Source: Hofstenia miamia
Taxonomy: Eukaryota > Xenacoelomorpha > Acoela
Direction: 5' to 3'
Assembly (NCBI GenBank): GCA_004352715.1
Contig: SCFE01000111.1
Location: forward strand, 1,605,833 to 1,651,215
DNA length: 45,383 nt
A program made the translations under genes and the position numbers. Every line of letters begins with the position of its first letter. The stretch's first letter is position 1. A model generated the notes under the pieces. It made no database searches. It saw only the letters and a program-made list of their open reading frames with translations, and was not told where the DNA came from. Shown one piece after another: positions 11,464 to 22,678 of the stretch.

Positions 11464-11836
11464 CACCTTTTACCGATGAATTTCGGACTATGTGCCAATG
11501 AATTTCGGAAATGTGCCAATGAATTTCGGAAATGTGACATTGAATTTCGGACAAGTTACCAATGAAATTCGGACAACATGCCAATGAATTTCGGACATTT
11601 TTTATTACTGTATTAAGGTCATTCTTGATCTCGTTATTTCGTACTGTATACATGTTGAATGCATAGTACTTATTAAGTATCTCATTTTTTGTTACTGACT
11701 GTAGTAAATGGCATGATCTCAGCATTACTTTTAATTTATATAACAGACTGATTTTCACAAACCATTCATAGACCTCATGACAAAACTGGCTGAATATCCT
11801 CCCCCTTTATTTAGAAGAGATTTTATAGCCTAATCA
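11464..11836. repeat. Left long ITR with six subterminal repeats
   Basis: The core motif GAATTTCGG recurs six times with mostly 21-bp spacing (one GAAATTCGG variant), usually preceded by GCCAAT. Such subterminal arrays are commonly transposase-binding sites in transposons with long ITRs (family knowledge). Binding here is inferred. Confidence 0.88.
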
Positions 11837-12024
11837 TAAGAATACCCTTCCATGTTATCCACAATCTTTGATATTACCTACACATTCTCAGTTTACTACC
11901 TGTATTGAATATGTAATGATTTAATTTAATGGAATTGAATAAAAAGAACATTTAATGATAAACTCATTAGTTTTTTTACCAGCAAATGAAATTTATATAA
12001 CAAAAGAAATAAAAAGTTATCCTC

Positions 12025-12850
12025 TCAGACATGGTGAAACCATTCATCGTGATCAAAAGGTTCACCATTATTGGCCTTCACGACATATCTGTCAACATGT
12101 CGGTAAAAACCTCGCAATTTCTCTCTCGTTATGAGTGAGGCCGCTGGATCAACTAATGATTTTAGCATTTGTTCCCTGTACTTGCTTACACACAAATCAG
12201 CGGCAAGGGCACGATCTCTGTCCTCTGACGGATTGCGTTTCCTTAGCTCACCTTTGATGTATGTCTTGATTACCGAAAAACATCCTTCGACTGGATTGAG
12301 AGCTGGACTATATGGACCATCAAAGATGTGGACTTCATGACAAGTTGGTAATTCATCGAAGTTGGATTGCTTTCGATGAATAGGAGCTCCATCCATGTAG
12401 ATAACAGCGTCCTCTACTCCGACCTTCGCACTCAATTCACTCATGAAATCTTTAAAACAAGTCTTGATTGACCCAACAACACTCTTGTAATAGATCACCT
12501 CGGTATCATCAACTGCAAGGATGATGTTGACCCTTTGAGTTCCTCGTCATTTTGATGGCTCTTTTTCCTCTTGGCGCACTACTGAACGATCGCCGGCAAA
12601 ATAAATTGAAATTACATTCATCTACATGGACTCTTCGCCGCTGCTGATCATGCAGATAAAAGTCAGCGAAGACTTTTCGTTTTTCTATTGTTTCAAAGGA
12701 ATTACGCCCTTCTGGCTCATCTCTTTGTTGCTTTCGTGTGATGCAAGCCCCATCAAGTATACGGCATATGGTTGTTTTTGATATGGTACCTTGCACACAC
12801 TCTTGTAAATCGTTCAAAGTAGCATCGTTTCTCATTTCCAAAAAATTCAT
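12025..12850 (-). pseudogene. DDE transposase of Tc1/IS630 type, frameshifted and N-terminally incomplete
   Basis: Two overlapping-frame pieces. The upstream piece (12850-12509) has a helix-turn-helix-like segment (LQECVQGTISKTTICRILDG) and the first catalytic Asp in HVDECNFNLF, followed by APRGKRA, which is typical of the family. The downstream piece (12498-12025) has the second Asp in VIYMDGAPIHR (residue 36 of that piece) and the Glu in SPALNPVEGCFS (residue 71), a D-x34-E spacing. A one-base frameshift near 12530-12545 separates them; the correct frame is visible on both sides. The usual first helix-turn-helix is missing: the frame starts only 14 bp from the inner ITR edge, at a single-N join. 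All three catalytic residues survive, but this copy as assembled is not functional. Confidence 0.85.
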
Positions 12851-12863
12851 TAGGTCTCTCTTN

Positions 12864-13257
12864 TGATTAGGCTATAAAATCTCTTCTAAATAAAGGGGGA
12901 GGATATTCAGCCAGTTTTGTCATGAGGTCTATGAATGGTTTGTGAAAATCAGTCTGTCATATAAATTAAAAGTAATGCTGAGATCATGCCATTTACTACA
13001 GTCTGTAACAAAAAATGAGATACTTAGTAAGTACTATGCATTCAACATGTATACAATAAGAAATAACGAGATCAAGAATGACCTTAATACAGTAATAAAA
13101 AATGTCCGAAATTCATTGGCATGTTGTCCGAATTTCATTGGTAACTTGTCCGAAATTCAATGTCACATTTCCGAAATTCAATGTCACATTTCCGAAATTC
13201 ATTGGCACATTTCCGAAATTCATTGGCACATAGTCCGAAATTCATCGGTAAAAGGTG
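12864..13257. repeat. Right long ITR with seven subterminal repeats
   Basis: Inverse of the left ITR with one additional ~21-bp unit (the ATGTCACATTTCCGAAATTCA type occurs twice in a row). A single N at 12863 sits exactly at its inner border. Confidence 0.88.
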
Positions 13258-13259
13258 TA

Positions 13260-14400
13260 GAAAGAGGAAGAATTATATTCTCCCAAAATACAAACAATGC
13301 TATTTAACTTAAAAGGGCATTTATTTATGCAGCCACCATCTTTTATATGGAACATGCCGTGGTTCCTATAAGAAATATATGTTTGGAATACAAACATTTT
13401 CATGTCATGATTAAGATAATTGAGAAAATAGTTAAGTTTTCGAATTCTGAAATTCGCAATTTTTATAACATAATCAAAATGAGAACTCCAACAAAGGGAG
13501 CTGTCAATGTAGAGACTCAGATATTTAAATGTCTTTACTGTTTCTATTTCATTATTCCTAAAACGAATTTTCTCCATAATTGTTTTTGAGACACTCTTTC
13601 CTGACATTCTGGTGTGCAATAATTAATTCTTTTGTTTTTGAAATGTTCATTTTTAGATTTCTGTTTTCCGAAGCTTCAATTGCCTTCTTCAATTTTCTTT
13701 TATATTCATCAGAGTCTTGTTTAACAGTTTCACATCTGATTTTTCCGATTACTCTCATGTCATCAGAGTATGTTGAAATATCAGCAATGTTCCTATCAGC
13801 ATTTAATCTCTCATTGGATGTTTCCTCAGTTTGGTAGGACCCCACTCAAAGGTCCGCATTGTGAAACTCCAACAATTAGTTTAATTTCTTCAGTGTATTT
13901 ACTTTTGTCATAATGTATCCGTTGCGACCAATTCGTTCCTTTCTCCAATCTGACAACCAGGGTAATGTTTTGCCTAAATTTTTTATTGTCTTGTTTTGGA
14001 AAATTGTGTTGAATGCACTTGAATAATCAAAAACACCATTCGAACAATTGAAATATCAGTTAGATTTAGACATGTATATATAAGTTGCATTGCATATAGC
14101 TATATATCTACTGTTCCACTATTCTCTTTATAAGCGAATTGATATAGATCAATGGGTATCCTTCAATTTTTGTATGTACATGTATACATCAACCACACAC
14201 TTATCCATAACTCTAGCAATACTGGCGCTACTGTAATTGGACGAAAAAATTTTAAATTTTCTGTAATTATTTCAATTTAAATTGCAGTTTTCGGCAATGC
14301 AGTCATTAATGCTTTCTCCCACTTTTTGGGTAAATTCTTCTTTCGAAACACTCATTAAAGATCTTTGCATATTTACAGACGCAATTTCATTAAAATTATT
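13260..14400 (-). pseudogene. Decayed CR1/Rex1-like LINE reverse transcriptase
   Basis: On the minus strand, RT motifs appear in the right order across several frames: FRPITVAPVL (about 14245-14216, finger region), QFAYKENSG (about 14140), FDYSSAFNTI (motif A, about 14030), GVSQCGPLSG (motif B, about 13870), YSDDM in the catalytic YxDD position (about 13770), LKMNISKTKELI (about 13665-13630), and FKYLSLYIDSSLCWSSHFD (about 13530-13475). This set is diagnostic of non-LTR RTs of the CR1/Rex1/L2 type. Multiple stops and frameshifts interrupt it. Its downstream (left) side abuts the TA of the Tc1-like insertion at 13258. The open frame 14765-14469 may be the region upstream of the RT but I could not confirm it. 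Confidence 0.75.
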
Positions 14401-14780
14401 ATATACCCATGTAGGTATATTTGACAGGTCTTTAGATTTATCACACTAAATCTTTCTCAAAATATCTTTTATTTGCTACACACAAACATTCGGCGAAATT
14501 TCCATGACAACTTGGATTTCCAGTTCTTCGTATTTCCATTTTCTTTATTAAACCTAGTAAAATGAGTATTTAGTAGGTGTGCTGTTGATTCATTCATTTT
14601 AACCGTTTCTCTTTTCGGTTTCAACTTATTATTTATTTTATCATGAATTATTTCTCTGTTCATTGGCTCAATTTTCCTCCTTCGATTGAGTTTGACACGC
14701 ATAGAAAGCCATTTAAATTCAATCTCGCCACCAATAAGCCATGCAGATAACACATTAATAGCCACCAGTTTTTAGCTAGG

Positions 14781-14844
14781 CTTGTCAACGAGAAGAGGTT
14801 CTAATGAGCCGAGCCAAGCTTAGAAATTTCGGCTCGTTGACAAG
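14781..14844. repeat. Short inverted repeat (hairpin)
   Basis: CTTGTCAACGAG at 14781-14792 is perfectly inverted at 14833-14844, with a 40-base loop containing GAGCCGAGCCAAGCTT. Possibly a tiny fold-back element or the scar of one. Confidence 0.6.
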
Positions 14845-14942
14845 ACTTTTTTAGCATAGGATCAATTTGATACATTCGAGGCTATTACCAAAAGCAACTT
14901 GGTGTGTTCCATGATAATATTTTGGCATCCATAAAAAAATTT

Positions 14943-15232
14943 NNNNNNNNNNNNNNNNNNNNNNNNNNNNNNNNNNNNNNNNNNNNNNNNNNNNNNNNNN
15001 NNNNNNNNNNNNNNNNNNNNNNNNNNNNNNNNNNNNNNNNNNNNNNNNNNNNNNNNNNNNNNNNNNNNNNNNNNNNNNNNNNNNNNNNNNNNNNNNNNNN
15101 NNNNNNNNNNNNNNNNNNNNNNNNNNNNNNNNNNNNNNNNNNNNNNNNNNNNNNNNNNNNNNNNNNNNNNNNNNNNNNNNNNNNNNNNNNNNNNNNNNNN
15201 NNNNNNNNNNNNNNNNNNNNNNNNNNNNNNNN
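14943..15232. other. Assembly gap, 290 N
   Basis: An estimated-size gap ending in an AT microsatellite (about 15235-15265). Confidence 0.9.

Positions 15233-15234
<2 letters not shown>

Positions 15235-15265
<31 letters not shown>
15235..15265. repeat. (AT)n microsatellite at gap edge
   Basis: Pure AT dinucleotide run next to the gap. Slippage or low complexity is the likely cause of the gap. Confidence 0.93.
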
Positions 15266-15268
<3 letters not shown>

Positions 15269-15989
15269 GGAAATTCGGTAAACACGATGATATCATTAAT
15301 TTCATATGCTTACTACGATTATCGCAAGAAGAAGAATGCTATTACCAGCAAGATCTTTACTCATACATTCACCTAGTGTGAAATAGAATTTTGAACACAA
15401 ACATAGATGATGATAACAAACCTTAATAAATAAAAGTGTTAACATCCAAATTAGTATAGAAAATAATTGATGTGTTAATCGAGAAATATTGACTACACCG
15501 ACTGACACTAACCTAAAATTTTTTAAAAACCAAAAAATGAGGTCACCCAGAGTGCAATCGAAAACCAACTCATTGATTACTCCGAGAATGAGGCCAAAAT
15601 GAGGAGAAAAGGACGTATAAAAGAGGATTGTAATACAGTAAAACACGTAATACAGGATGAACGCTTCTATGCAGCCTAAGATGCTGAGAAGAATGAAACC
15701 ACCTCCACCTACAACGTTACTTTATGCTAACAAGGGCGCTGTCCCAGGATTGAACAATTCAAGTATTTATTGCAACCAATCTACTAGATAAAAGCCTTAT
15801 GCCTATTATAATAAATAGCTTCAATATCATGCTACAGTCGTTCCAGTGCATTCATCACAATAATAGCAAATATATGCACCTCTAACGTAGAATGGACAAG
15901 CAATGATATGAAAAGAGATAAATAAAATGTTATGTATACCTTAGGTAACTAGGTCAACATTAAGGGTGTTGTACAGCAAGCTCAGATAC
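15266..15989. other. Intergenic, no gene recognised
   Basis: A minus-strand open frame (15646-15302) is hydrophobic because it reads AT-rich sequence. It has no motif and no supporting context. Nothing else is visible. Confidence 0.4.
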
Positions 15990-17700
15990 CAGTACAAAAT
16001 GTAAATTTGATATTCATATTGTAGACAAACAAAACCAAGCATTATAGGTCGCGAATTTTTAACGGATAATAATTGGCTCATTGATGTTAGTACTTGTCAA
16101 AGAAGATAAGAATATTTCAATTCCCTATCCGCAAAGGCAAACAACACTTCTGAATTTTTCTTAATTGAAAATTTAAAAATGGAACAAAGTTAGAGCTAAA
16201 TCTGACATACAAGGAGATTATGTAATTATCTATCAATATGCTATTAACTCTAAAAAAGTCACCTTGTTAAATAATGTTTTCACAATTAGAGACGGGGTAG
16301 GCTATACAGCTATACTTAATATTAATCATAAATTTATCTCAGTCTGACTGAAGGACTTGACACTTACCAGTATTGTTTTTGAAAACTTTGTTTGTAAGTC
16401 TAAAGAATTATTTTCTCATTCTGAAAAGAGGAATATCCCTGAAAACGATTTACCATTAATTTCTAAAGAAACTCATAAACATTTCAATCCTAATGAAATG
16501 AATATTTTTCATACCATTATAAAGAACAATGCAAAAATGTTTAATCAAGGTAAAATAAGTGTGGGCAAAGCAATTAGTATCGAACATGAGATTTACACTA
16601 CATCAGAAAAAACGACATAAGCATAGATTGTATATTGATCTTAGAAACCTAAATAACGTATAATGTAAGGATGCCCAAAATTGATGACATCTTATATGAT
16701 CACGACTCTTGAGCTGTGCAAAGTGTACTGACAGGTCCCATGTGCAAAGAAAACAGAAAAGACAGTGTTCATCACTCTGTATGGTCCGTACGACCTTTCA
16801 ATGATACATCACTTAAATACTGCTAAATGGAAAAATTAATTTTCAAAGCCAAATTGCAGACTATATTATGACTTACTAGTAGCATCATTAACACCTAGCG
16901 AACATGCTATGCAATTAAATAAACTAATGACATTAATATTTAATGCTGGTCAATGCATAAAGCAAAGAAATGCTCAATCATTCTAAACAAGTTACGTTCC
17001 TTGGTAGAACTATAAAGCCTGGAAACATCACAATCAATGATAATGCCTCGCAATAAAAGGATGTGCAACTCATTTTAGGATTCATTAATTACTATCATCT
17101 GTTCATCCCTAACCTTGCGGGAAAAAGCTGCAAAAATGTCTAATTTACTGAAAAACAAAACTAAATTCAATTAGTCCTGGCAAGAACACGAAAAATTGGA
17201 TAAATTAAAAAAGGGATAGAGAAGGACCCATAAAATGGTTCACAAGAAAACGGAAGCATAGTGAACAATATTATGGAGCCACTTAACAAAAAATGCTCAC
17301 ACTTATTGAATCTTTGAAAAACGTTTGTCATTTGCTCACTGGTAAAAAAAATTATACTGGTCGTTCTATTAACAGTAGTATCTGCTGGTTAAAGAAATAC
17401 CCAGGAAATAGATCAACAATAATAGCAAGATAGATTGAATAACTAAGTGATTTAAATTTCTCCATCAAACATTGTAAATAAAGATTACACAACAGCGCAG
17501 ATATGTGGACTGCTTTACCACAGTATCAACGTGAACTAAAAAAAGTATACGGAGAAAAACGTGATTTCAATCATATTACTAAGTCAATATGAGGAATTAC
17601 TTGATATCAATATAGATAAAAATGGAAAACCAATCCTCACAATGTTAGCCATCATGATTAAAATGGAAATAACGCCAAAAAACTGAAAACAACGAACTTC
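15990..17700 (+). pseudogene. Ruined Ty3/gypsy pol, plus strand
   Basis: Pieces of gypsy pol lie in order: the end of a protease (GREFLTDNNWLIDVS, about 16045-16090); the RT N-terminal linker (open frame 16357-16620, containing NEMNIFHTIIKNNAKMFNQG and KISVGKAI); RT fragments (TFLGRTIKPGNITIND, about 16995-17040; LGFINYYHLF, about 17075-17105); and RNase H fragments (LTLIESLK, WLKKYPGNRSTIIAR, SADMWTALPQYQRELKKVYG, about 17295-17550). Each matches the corresponding piece of the minus-strand element at 37-44 kb closely enough to be the same broad family. There are many stops and frameshifts, and no LTR is visible on either side. It is an old copy. Confidence 0.75.
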
Positions 17701-19122
17701 TAGTCGATAGCATGGTCATGTGCCACTATAAAGCCACAAATGGAAGCTAACAGAAAGTAGCATGGGGAATAAGTATTGGATCTTTGCTTTCTGGTACTTC
17801 TCCCTATAAAGAGAGAACTGCAACAGTCGAGCCCACCTCGGGCTATTTTTCAAACTAAACGTACTAACAAGGAGTAGAAAGATAATCATGACAACGAGAA
17901 TTCAAACCCCAAGTCTGTTCGCAGGTCCATCTCATGCACATATGGAACCTTGGATTCGACCTCCGACATCCTAGCCAGAGATGTAAGCACGTTCACACAT
18001 CGTCCTTCAACTTCTGCTACCACATATCTACGTACGTAAAAAAAGGTGGGGGGGGGGTAAGATTTCAACTACTATTCAACCAATTAAACTTTAGTCAATA
18101 TTCTACTACGTAGAAGCTCACCTCAACACCACATCATCACGGAGCAATGCACATCCAACTACATATTCTTGCAGGCGCAAACTTATGAAATCCTAGATCC
18201 TAACACAAAATAGCTGACATACATTGCAGACGCGCATTGCTTCAGTCAAAGGCTTTTGCAACGTCAGTGTTACATTGGTTGGGTATGTAGCATCACACTT
18301 GATGCAGCAGCATTTTTTGAGATTGAATTATTTATTATTATTTAATTTTTTTAAGCAATTACTTAAGTTATCTAGTTCAGGTTACTTAATGTTATTCATA
18401 ACTGTACATAAATAGGGCTCTCGAGTGCACAATGAATTAAGAAAATCTTTTCGTTTGCTAAAATTTGTCGTTATATAATTTACTGATCATAATTCTCACT
18501 ATTAGCTAAATCCGATCTGGAGGGGAGAGGGGTTCAGCTTTGTCTCCTTTGCAAAAGGGAGCCTTTCTCGCCAAAAGGAGTCTAGTTTCTCAGATGTCTT
18601 ATTCAATTAAAAGTGACACTATTTGAAGGTTGCAAATATACATATTTGCATTGTTATTTCAATAATATAAATAAATAGGTTTTAATACATATGATTATTT
18701 ATGTTTTGAGATTATCTCAGTGACTGGAATTTGCTATAGTACAGTAGGTTTTCGAAAAAAATTTTGTTAAGTATTTTTATTATAGGGTTTCAGCATTTAA
18801 AAATAAAAGGACATCACTAAAATATAAAAATCGTATTTATTTGTACTTGATTTACAGGCATGTTAAAAATAGCGAAGAGTCACTACATATTTAGATTATA
18901 GTGAATGTCACTTTAAAGTGACAATGTGCATTTGAGCAACATTCATTTAAATTTTTAAATTTATTTTATTACTTATATTTTCTGATATGCCGCTTCTTTA
19001 TAGAAATTCTAAATACAAATGTATATTTTAGCGATAAAATTGCAACATATTCAATTTTCGCAAAATGGCTTGATAAATATTGTCTGTTGATTGCATGCTT
19101 GAACTGTTAGAAAATAATTAAT
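17701..19122. other. Intergenic, no gene recognised
   Basis: Contains a G+C-richer patch (17820-18060) with the small hairpin GAGCCCACCTCGGGCT at 17829-17844 and a G10 run near 18048-18057. The rest is AT-rich without motifs. Confidence 0.4.
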
Positions 19123-19215
19123 ATGAATCCATATATTATGCCACCAGCAAGTGGAAGCATTACAGATGAAGACAGTGAAAAAGAAGAGGAAGTTAGAGTG
19201 ACACAAATATTTTAA
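19123..19215 (+). pseudogene. Possible piggyBac-type N-terminal stub
   Basis: A 30-codon open frame starting MNPYIMPPASGSITDEDSEK, then acidic residues and a stop. The pattern P-P-x-x-G-x-x-T-D-E-D-S-x-x-E-E-E resembles the acidic N-terminus of piggyBac-derived transposases (family knowledge). It is too short to be certain. Most of the stub is repeated after the next gap (19430-19485) with the same stop. Confidence 0.3.
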
Positions 19216-19253
19216 ATCATAGCAAGCTAAAAGGTAACTCCATATATATATAT

Positions 19254-19429
19254 NNNNNNNNNNNNNNNNNNNNNNNNNNNNNNNNNNNNNNNNNNNNNNN
19301 NNNNNNNNNNNNNNNNNNNNNNNNNNNNNNNNNNNNNNNNNNNNNNNNNNNNNNNNNNNNNNNNNNNNNNNNNNNNNNNNNNNNNNNNNNNNNNNNNNNN
19401 NNNNNNNNNNNNNNNNNNNNNNNNNNNNN
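19254..19429. other. Assembly gap, 176 N, flanked by duplicated sequence
   Basis: Bases 19159-19253 and 19430-19528 are nearly identical (one substitution plus small differences at the AT run). This is probably an allelic overlap, with the AT microsatellite as the break point. Confidence 0.85.
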
Positions 19430-19512
19430 ATTACAGATGAAGACAGTGAAAAAGAAGAGGAAGTTAGAGTGACACAAATATTTTAAATCATAGCAAGCTA
19501 AAAGGTAATTCC

Positions 19513-19515
<3 letters not shown>

Positions 19516-19546
<31 letters not shown>
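19516..19546. repeat. (AT)n microsatellite
   Basis: Pure AT run following the duplicated segment. Confidence 0.93.
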
Positions 19547-19550
<4 letters not shown>

Positions 19551-20212
19551 CACTAATGAATTAAGACTTGATGCAAAAGTTTATAATATTGAAAAATTAC
19601 AAATTACAAATGCAATATTCCTTATCAATTAAAATGTTCAAGTTTTCACCAACTTTGAAATATTATTTAGATATGTAATACTTTAAAATTTTTCAATCCT
19701 AATTCAAACCTGAAGTGTGTCTTGAATGTCTTTTTCACTCGTATCAAAAAAAATTAAAATTAACAGAAAAAAATGTGAAAACTTTTATGATTTTTTCTTT
19801 TATACCCATTGTCACTTTTAAGGGGCATACCAATATCTTTTGAATTACTTAGTGGAAATTATTTTTTTAAATAAATTGTTGATTCTGTCATAATTTGGAA
19901 AAGTATTAAGTAGAAATCAGCAATGCCTTAAATTGTCAATGCATGGGCTTTGATGACTGAAATGTTTTGCCTTGACAGTAATCGCCATGTATACTCTACA
20001 CTAGTGTTAATGATGATTCAATTACATGCAATTTGAAACTACAGCGTGATACTCTCAATTGTTTTGCTGATAATAAATGGTGTTTTAATTCATTTTAATA
20101 TCTCATGTTTCCCTAAATTGAGTTTTCTTACCTTCTACATGTAGCTAATGCTGACGCATTAAATTGTTAGAAAAGGCTTAATTTATGCAATTTTCGTAAT
20201 AGCATTGATGAT
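19547..20212. other. Intergenic, no gene recognised
   Basis: AT-rich, with no frame or repeat I can support. Confidence 0.4.
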
Positions 20213-20230
20213 GTATATATATCATTGATG

Positions 20231-20276
<46 letters not shown>

Positions 20277-20443
20277 NNNNNNNNNNNNNNNNNNNNNNNN
20301 NNNNNNNNNNNNNNNNNNNNNNNNNNNNNNNNNNNNNNNNNNNNNNNNNNNNNNNNNNNNNNNNNNNNNNNNNNNNNNNNNNNNNNNNNNNNNNNNNNNN
20401 NNNNNNNNNNNNNNNNNNNNNATATATATACATATATATATAT
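20213..20443. repeat. AT microsatellite interrupted by a 145-N gap (20277-20421)
   Basis: TA/AT repeats on both sides of the gap with occasional GT or AC variants. The short unit CATTGATGATRTATATATAT occurs twice in front (from about 20203). The gap is probably all microsatellite. Confidence 0.9.
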
Positions 20444-22678
20444 TAACAGCATGAAGGCTATCTTAAGTCATTCTACAAAAATCAAAGAAACAAAGTTTGT
20501 TATTCATATTAAGAAAATTATTCCCTTAAGTTGAAGTAAACTAGAATAGATTTATTCCAAGGACATACTAAATCTAGTTCATGCATGCTCTTGATTTATT
20601 CTTGATATGAAAAAATGAAAAGACATTATTATATTAACATTATAGTAAGCTAGATTGCATGATTATAATTCACAAAGATGAATTAGATCCTCCTTTCTGT
20701 AATCTTTCCTCAATAACACAAAATAAAATTTGAGTACATGGTTAGGGGATCTTGTTAGGCGATTTATTCCACTAAAATACAATTTATCCCATTTTCCATT
20801 TTATATATGTTTTAAGAATGTCTTCAATAAAAAATCAAAATTCAAAATGATTGTAAATTATGATGTTAAGCCCCTCTTCACTAATATTCCAATTTTATGA
20901 TAATAAGTGGTAGAATTTAGACAAAAATAAATCTTTCAAAATACTTATATTACTCTGATTACAAATGACTTGAATGTAGTAGAGTTTTATGAATTATGAC
21001 TTATTAGTAATGTATCTCTATGGCTAATCCAAGCCTAAGGCTAACCTAAATACTATAGATTTTTGAATAAAAACATGCACATAAGTTTTATTAAATGTCT
21101 TCAAATTGAACGTATCAATGTAGATTTTATACTTGACTAATTTGTATTCGAGATTTAAGATAACATTGCACTAGGCGTTTAATCTTGCGCCAAATGTTTA
21201 ATGCCTCACCAATTATCTTAGTTAAGTGAAATATTCAGTGGTATGTTTTGTATTTACATATTGTTGTATAAATATAAAATTTAGTTAATCTAGTAATGTA
21301 ATTTTTTAAAATTGTTTGCATTATGCATATACTGCCAAAGGCATAAATATTTTCAAGCAAATTGGAATTTATTTCATGTATTCAAATAGTATTTCCTTAG
21401 CTGAAATAATAAATTAAAATTGTTACAACAATTTCCTTAGTTTTTTTCATGTTTTTTTTAAAATCGCTGTCAATATAAGAATAAAAACAAAGGAGTTAAA
21501 TTATGTTTTTTATGTTCAATGGATTCAGTTGATTTCTTAGAAATAATGTTCTAAAATCATGGCATAGGATTGAAAATCTAACGAGAAAAACTTAATATAG
21601 AACAATAGCAATTGTTTTTGAGTTTGTATTTAGGAAAAGGTCTTCCTCAAAAGTTGTCAATATTTTTTAAAAATTTCATTTGGCAAATGGTTTTATAAAT
21701 ACAGAGCAAATTTTGCACGAGAAATTTATTTATTTGAATACATTTAATCCATTGTCTTACAAATAGCTAATACTACATTACTCTTAATGCTTTCTAGTAG
21801 AGGATCAAGAAAGAAACGATCTAAATCTAGTCACCTAAAATTAATGATTTTGTATAGGCTAAACCAAAATGTTCGGTGTAAATCTGAAACGATAAATCAA
21901 AGACACATTTTCATTTACGCATAGAAGTGTGAAAATCATCATTGATGTTAAAGGTGTCTTCTCTGACCAGTTCTATCATTAGTAGAGTTATGAAATCAAG
22001 ATGAAGAACTTTTTTAGAACAATTTTATTGAATAATTTGAAAAATTACGATTCCATAAAGCAAGGAATTGGAGCTACTTACAACTGCATTGAATAAAATG
22101 CTAATTCATGCTGCAATAATGTGTTTGTGACTCTAACCCTAACCCATAAGTTTGCTTAATTACCTAATTTAACAATTATTCACAAAAGAATCATTTTTCC
22201 ATAATTTTGAGCCCATTCACCAAATCGCGGTAACCATTCAAAAGGTTTTGTAAGTTAAACATATATAGGCCTAGTTATACATATATATATATATATATAA
22301 TCTTTCACAATCAACAACAAGCAAGAAATATCATAACACCATAAATAGAAATAAGAAGTGATAACAGTGGTTATGTATGCTGCTCTAAAACATAACAATG
22401 AATACTCAAAATTTCAATTAAAAACATGTTTTGTAGATTTCAATTGACTTCTAGGAAGTCAGAGCATGTTCTATTTTTAGAAAGTTGTATTCCATGTATG
22501 TAAAGCTTACAAACTTGAAAAGCAGTTTCTAAAAATTATTAGTAAATTATAAACTAAAAGTTATGAAATATTTAGTTAGCCAATGAGCAAATCATATTAT
22601 AACATTGGATTTTAAGTTATGTCCCAACTATGTTTCAAAACAGATTTCATGTGGTTTATAATACTACTGAATATTTAG
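20444..22678. other. AT-rich intergenic sequence upstream of the coiled-coil gene
   Basis: No coding signal and no transposon motif. A short (AT)n run lies at about 22280-22300. Any promoter or upstream exon of the gene at 22679 would be here, but I cannot point to one. Confidence 0.4.

Larger units (their letters stand above)
11464..13257 (-). mobile_element. Tc1/IS630-like DNA transposon with long ITRs
   Basis: A 1794-bp element bounded by CACCTTTTACCGATGAATTT and its inverse, flanked by TA on both sides (11462-11463 and 13258-13259), the classic Tc1/mariner target duplication. The ITRs are very long: 11464-11836 (373 bp) and 12864-13257 (394 bp). They enclose a broken DDE transposase on the minus strand. 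Each ITR carries a row of ~21-bp repeats (six on the left, seven on the right), which accounts for the 21-bp length difference. The two ITRs remain very similar, so the insertion is probably fairly young. Confidence 0.9.

Noticed and set aside
11464-13257. CRISPR-like array suggested by ~21-bp spaced repeats
   Set aside because: The repeats lie inside transposon ITRs, are mirrored at both ends, have no unique spacers, and the genome is animal.
17829-17844. Hairpin GAGCCCACCTCGGGCT followed by T-rich sequence, like a bacterial terminator
   Set aside because: Eukaryotic context with no upstream gene. Probably chance or retroelement sequence.
22136-22148. CTAACCCTAACCC resembles telomere repeats
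   Set aside because: Only about two units and no array. Chance in this composition is likely.
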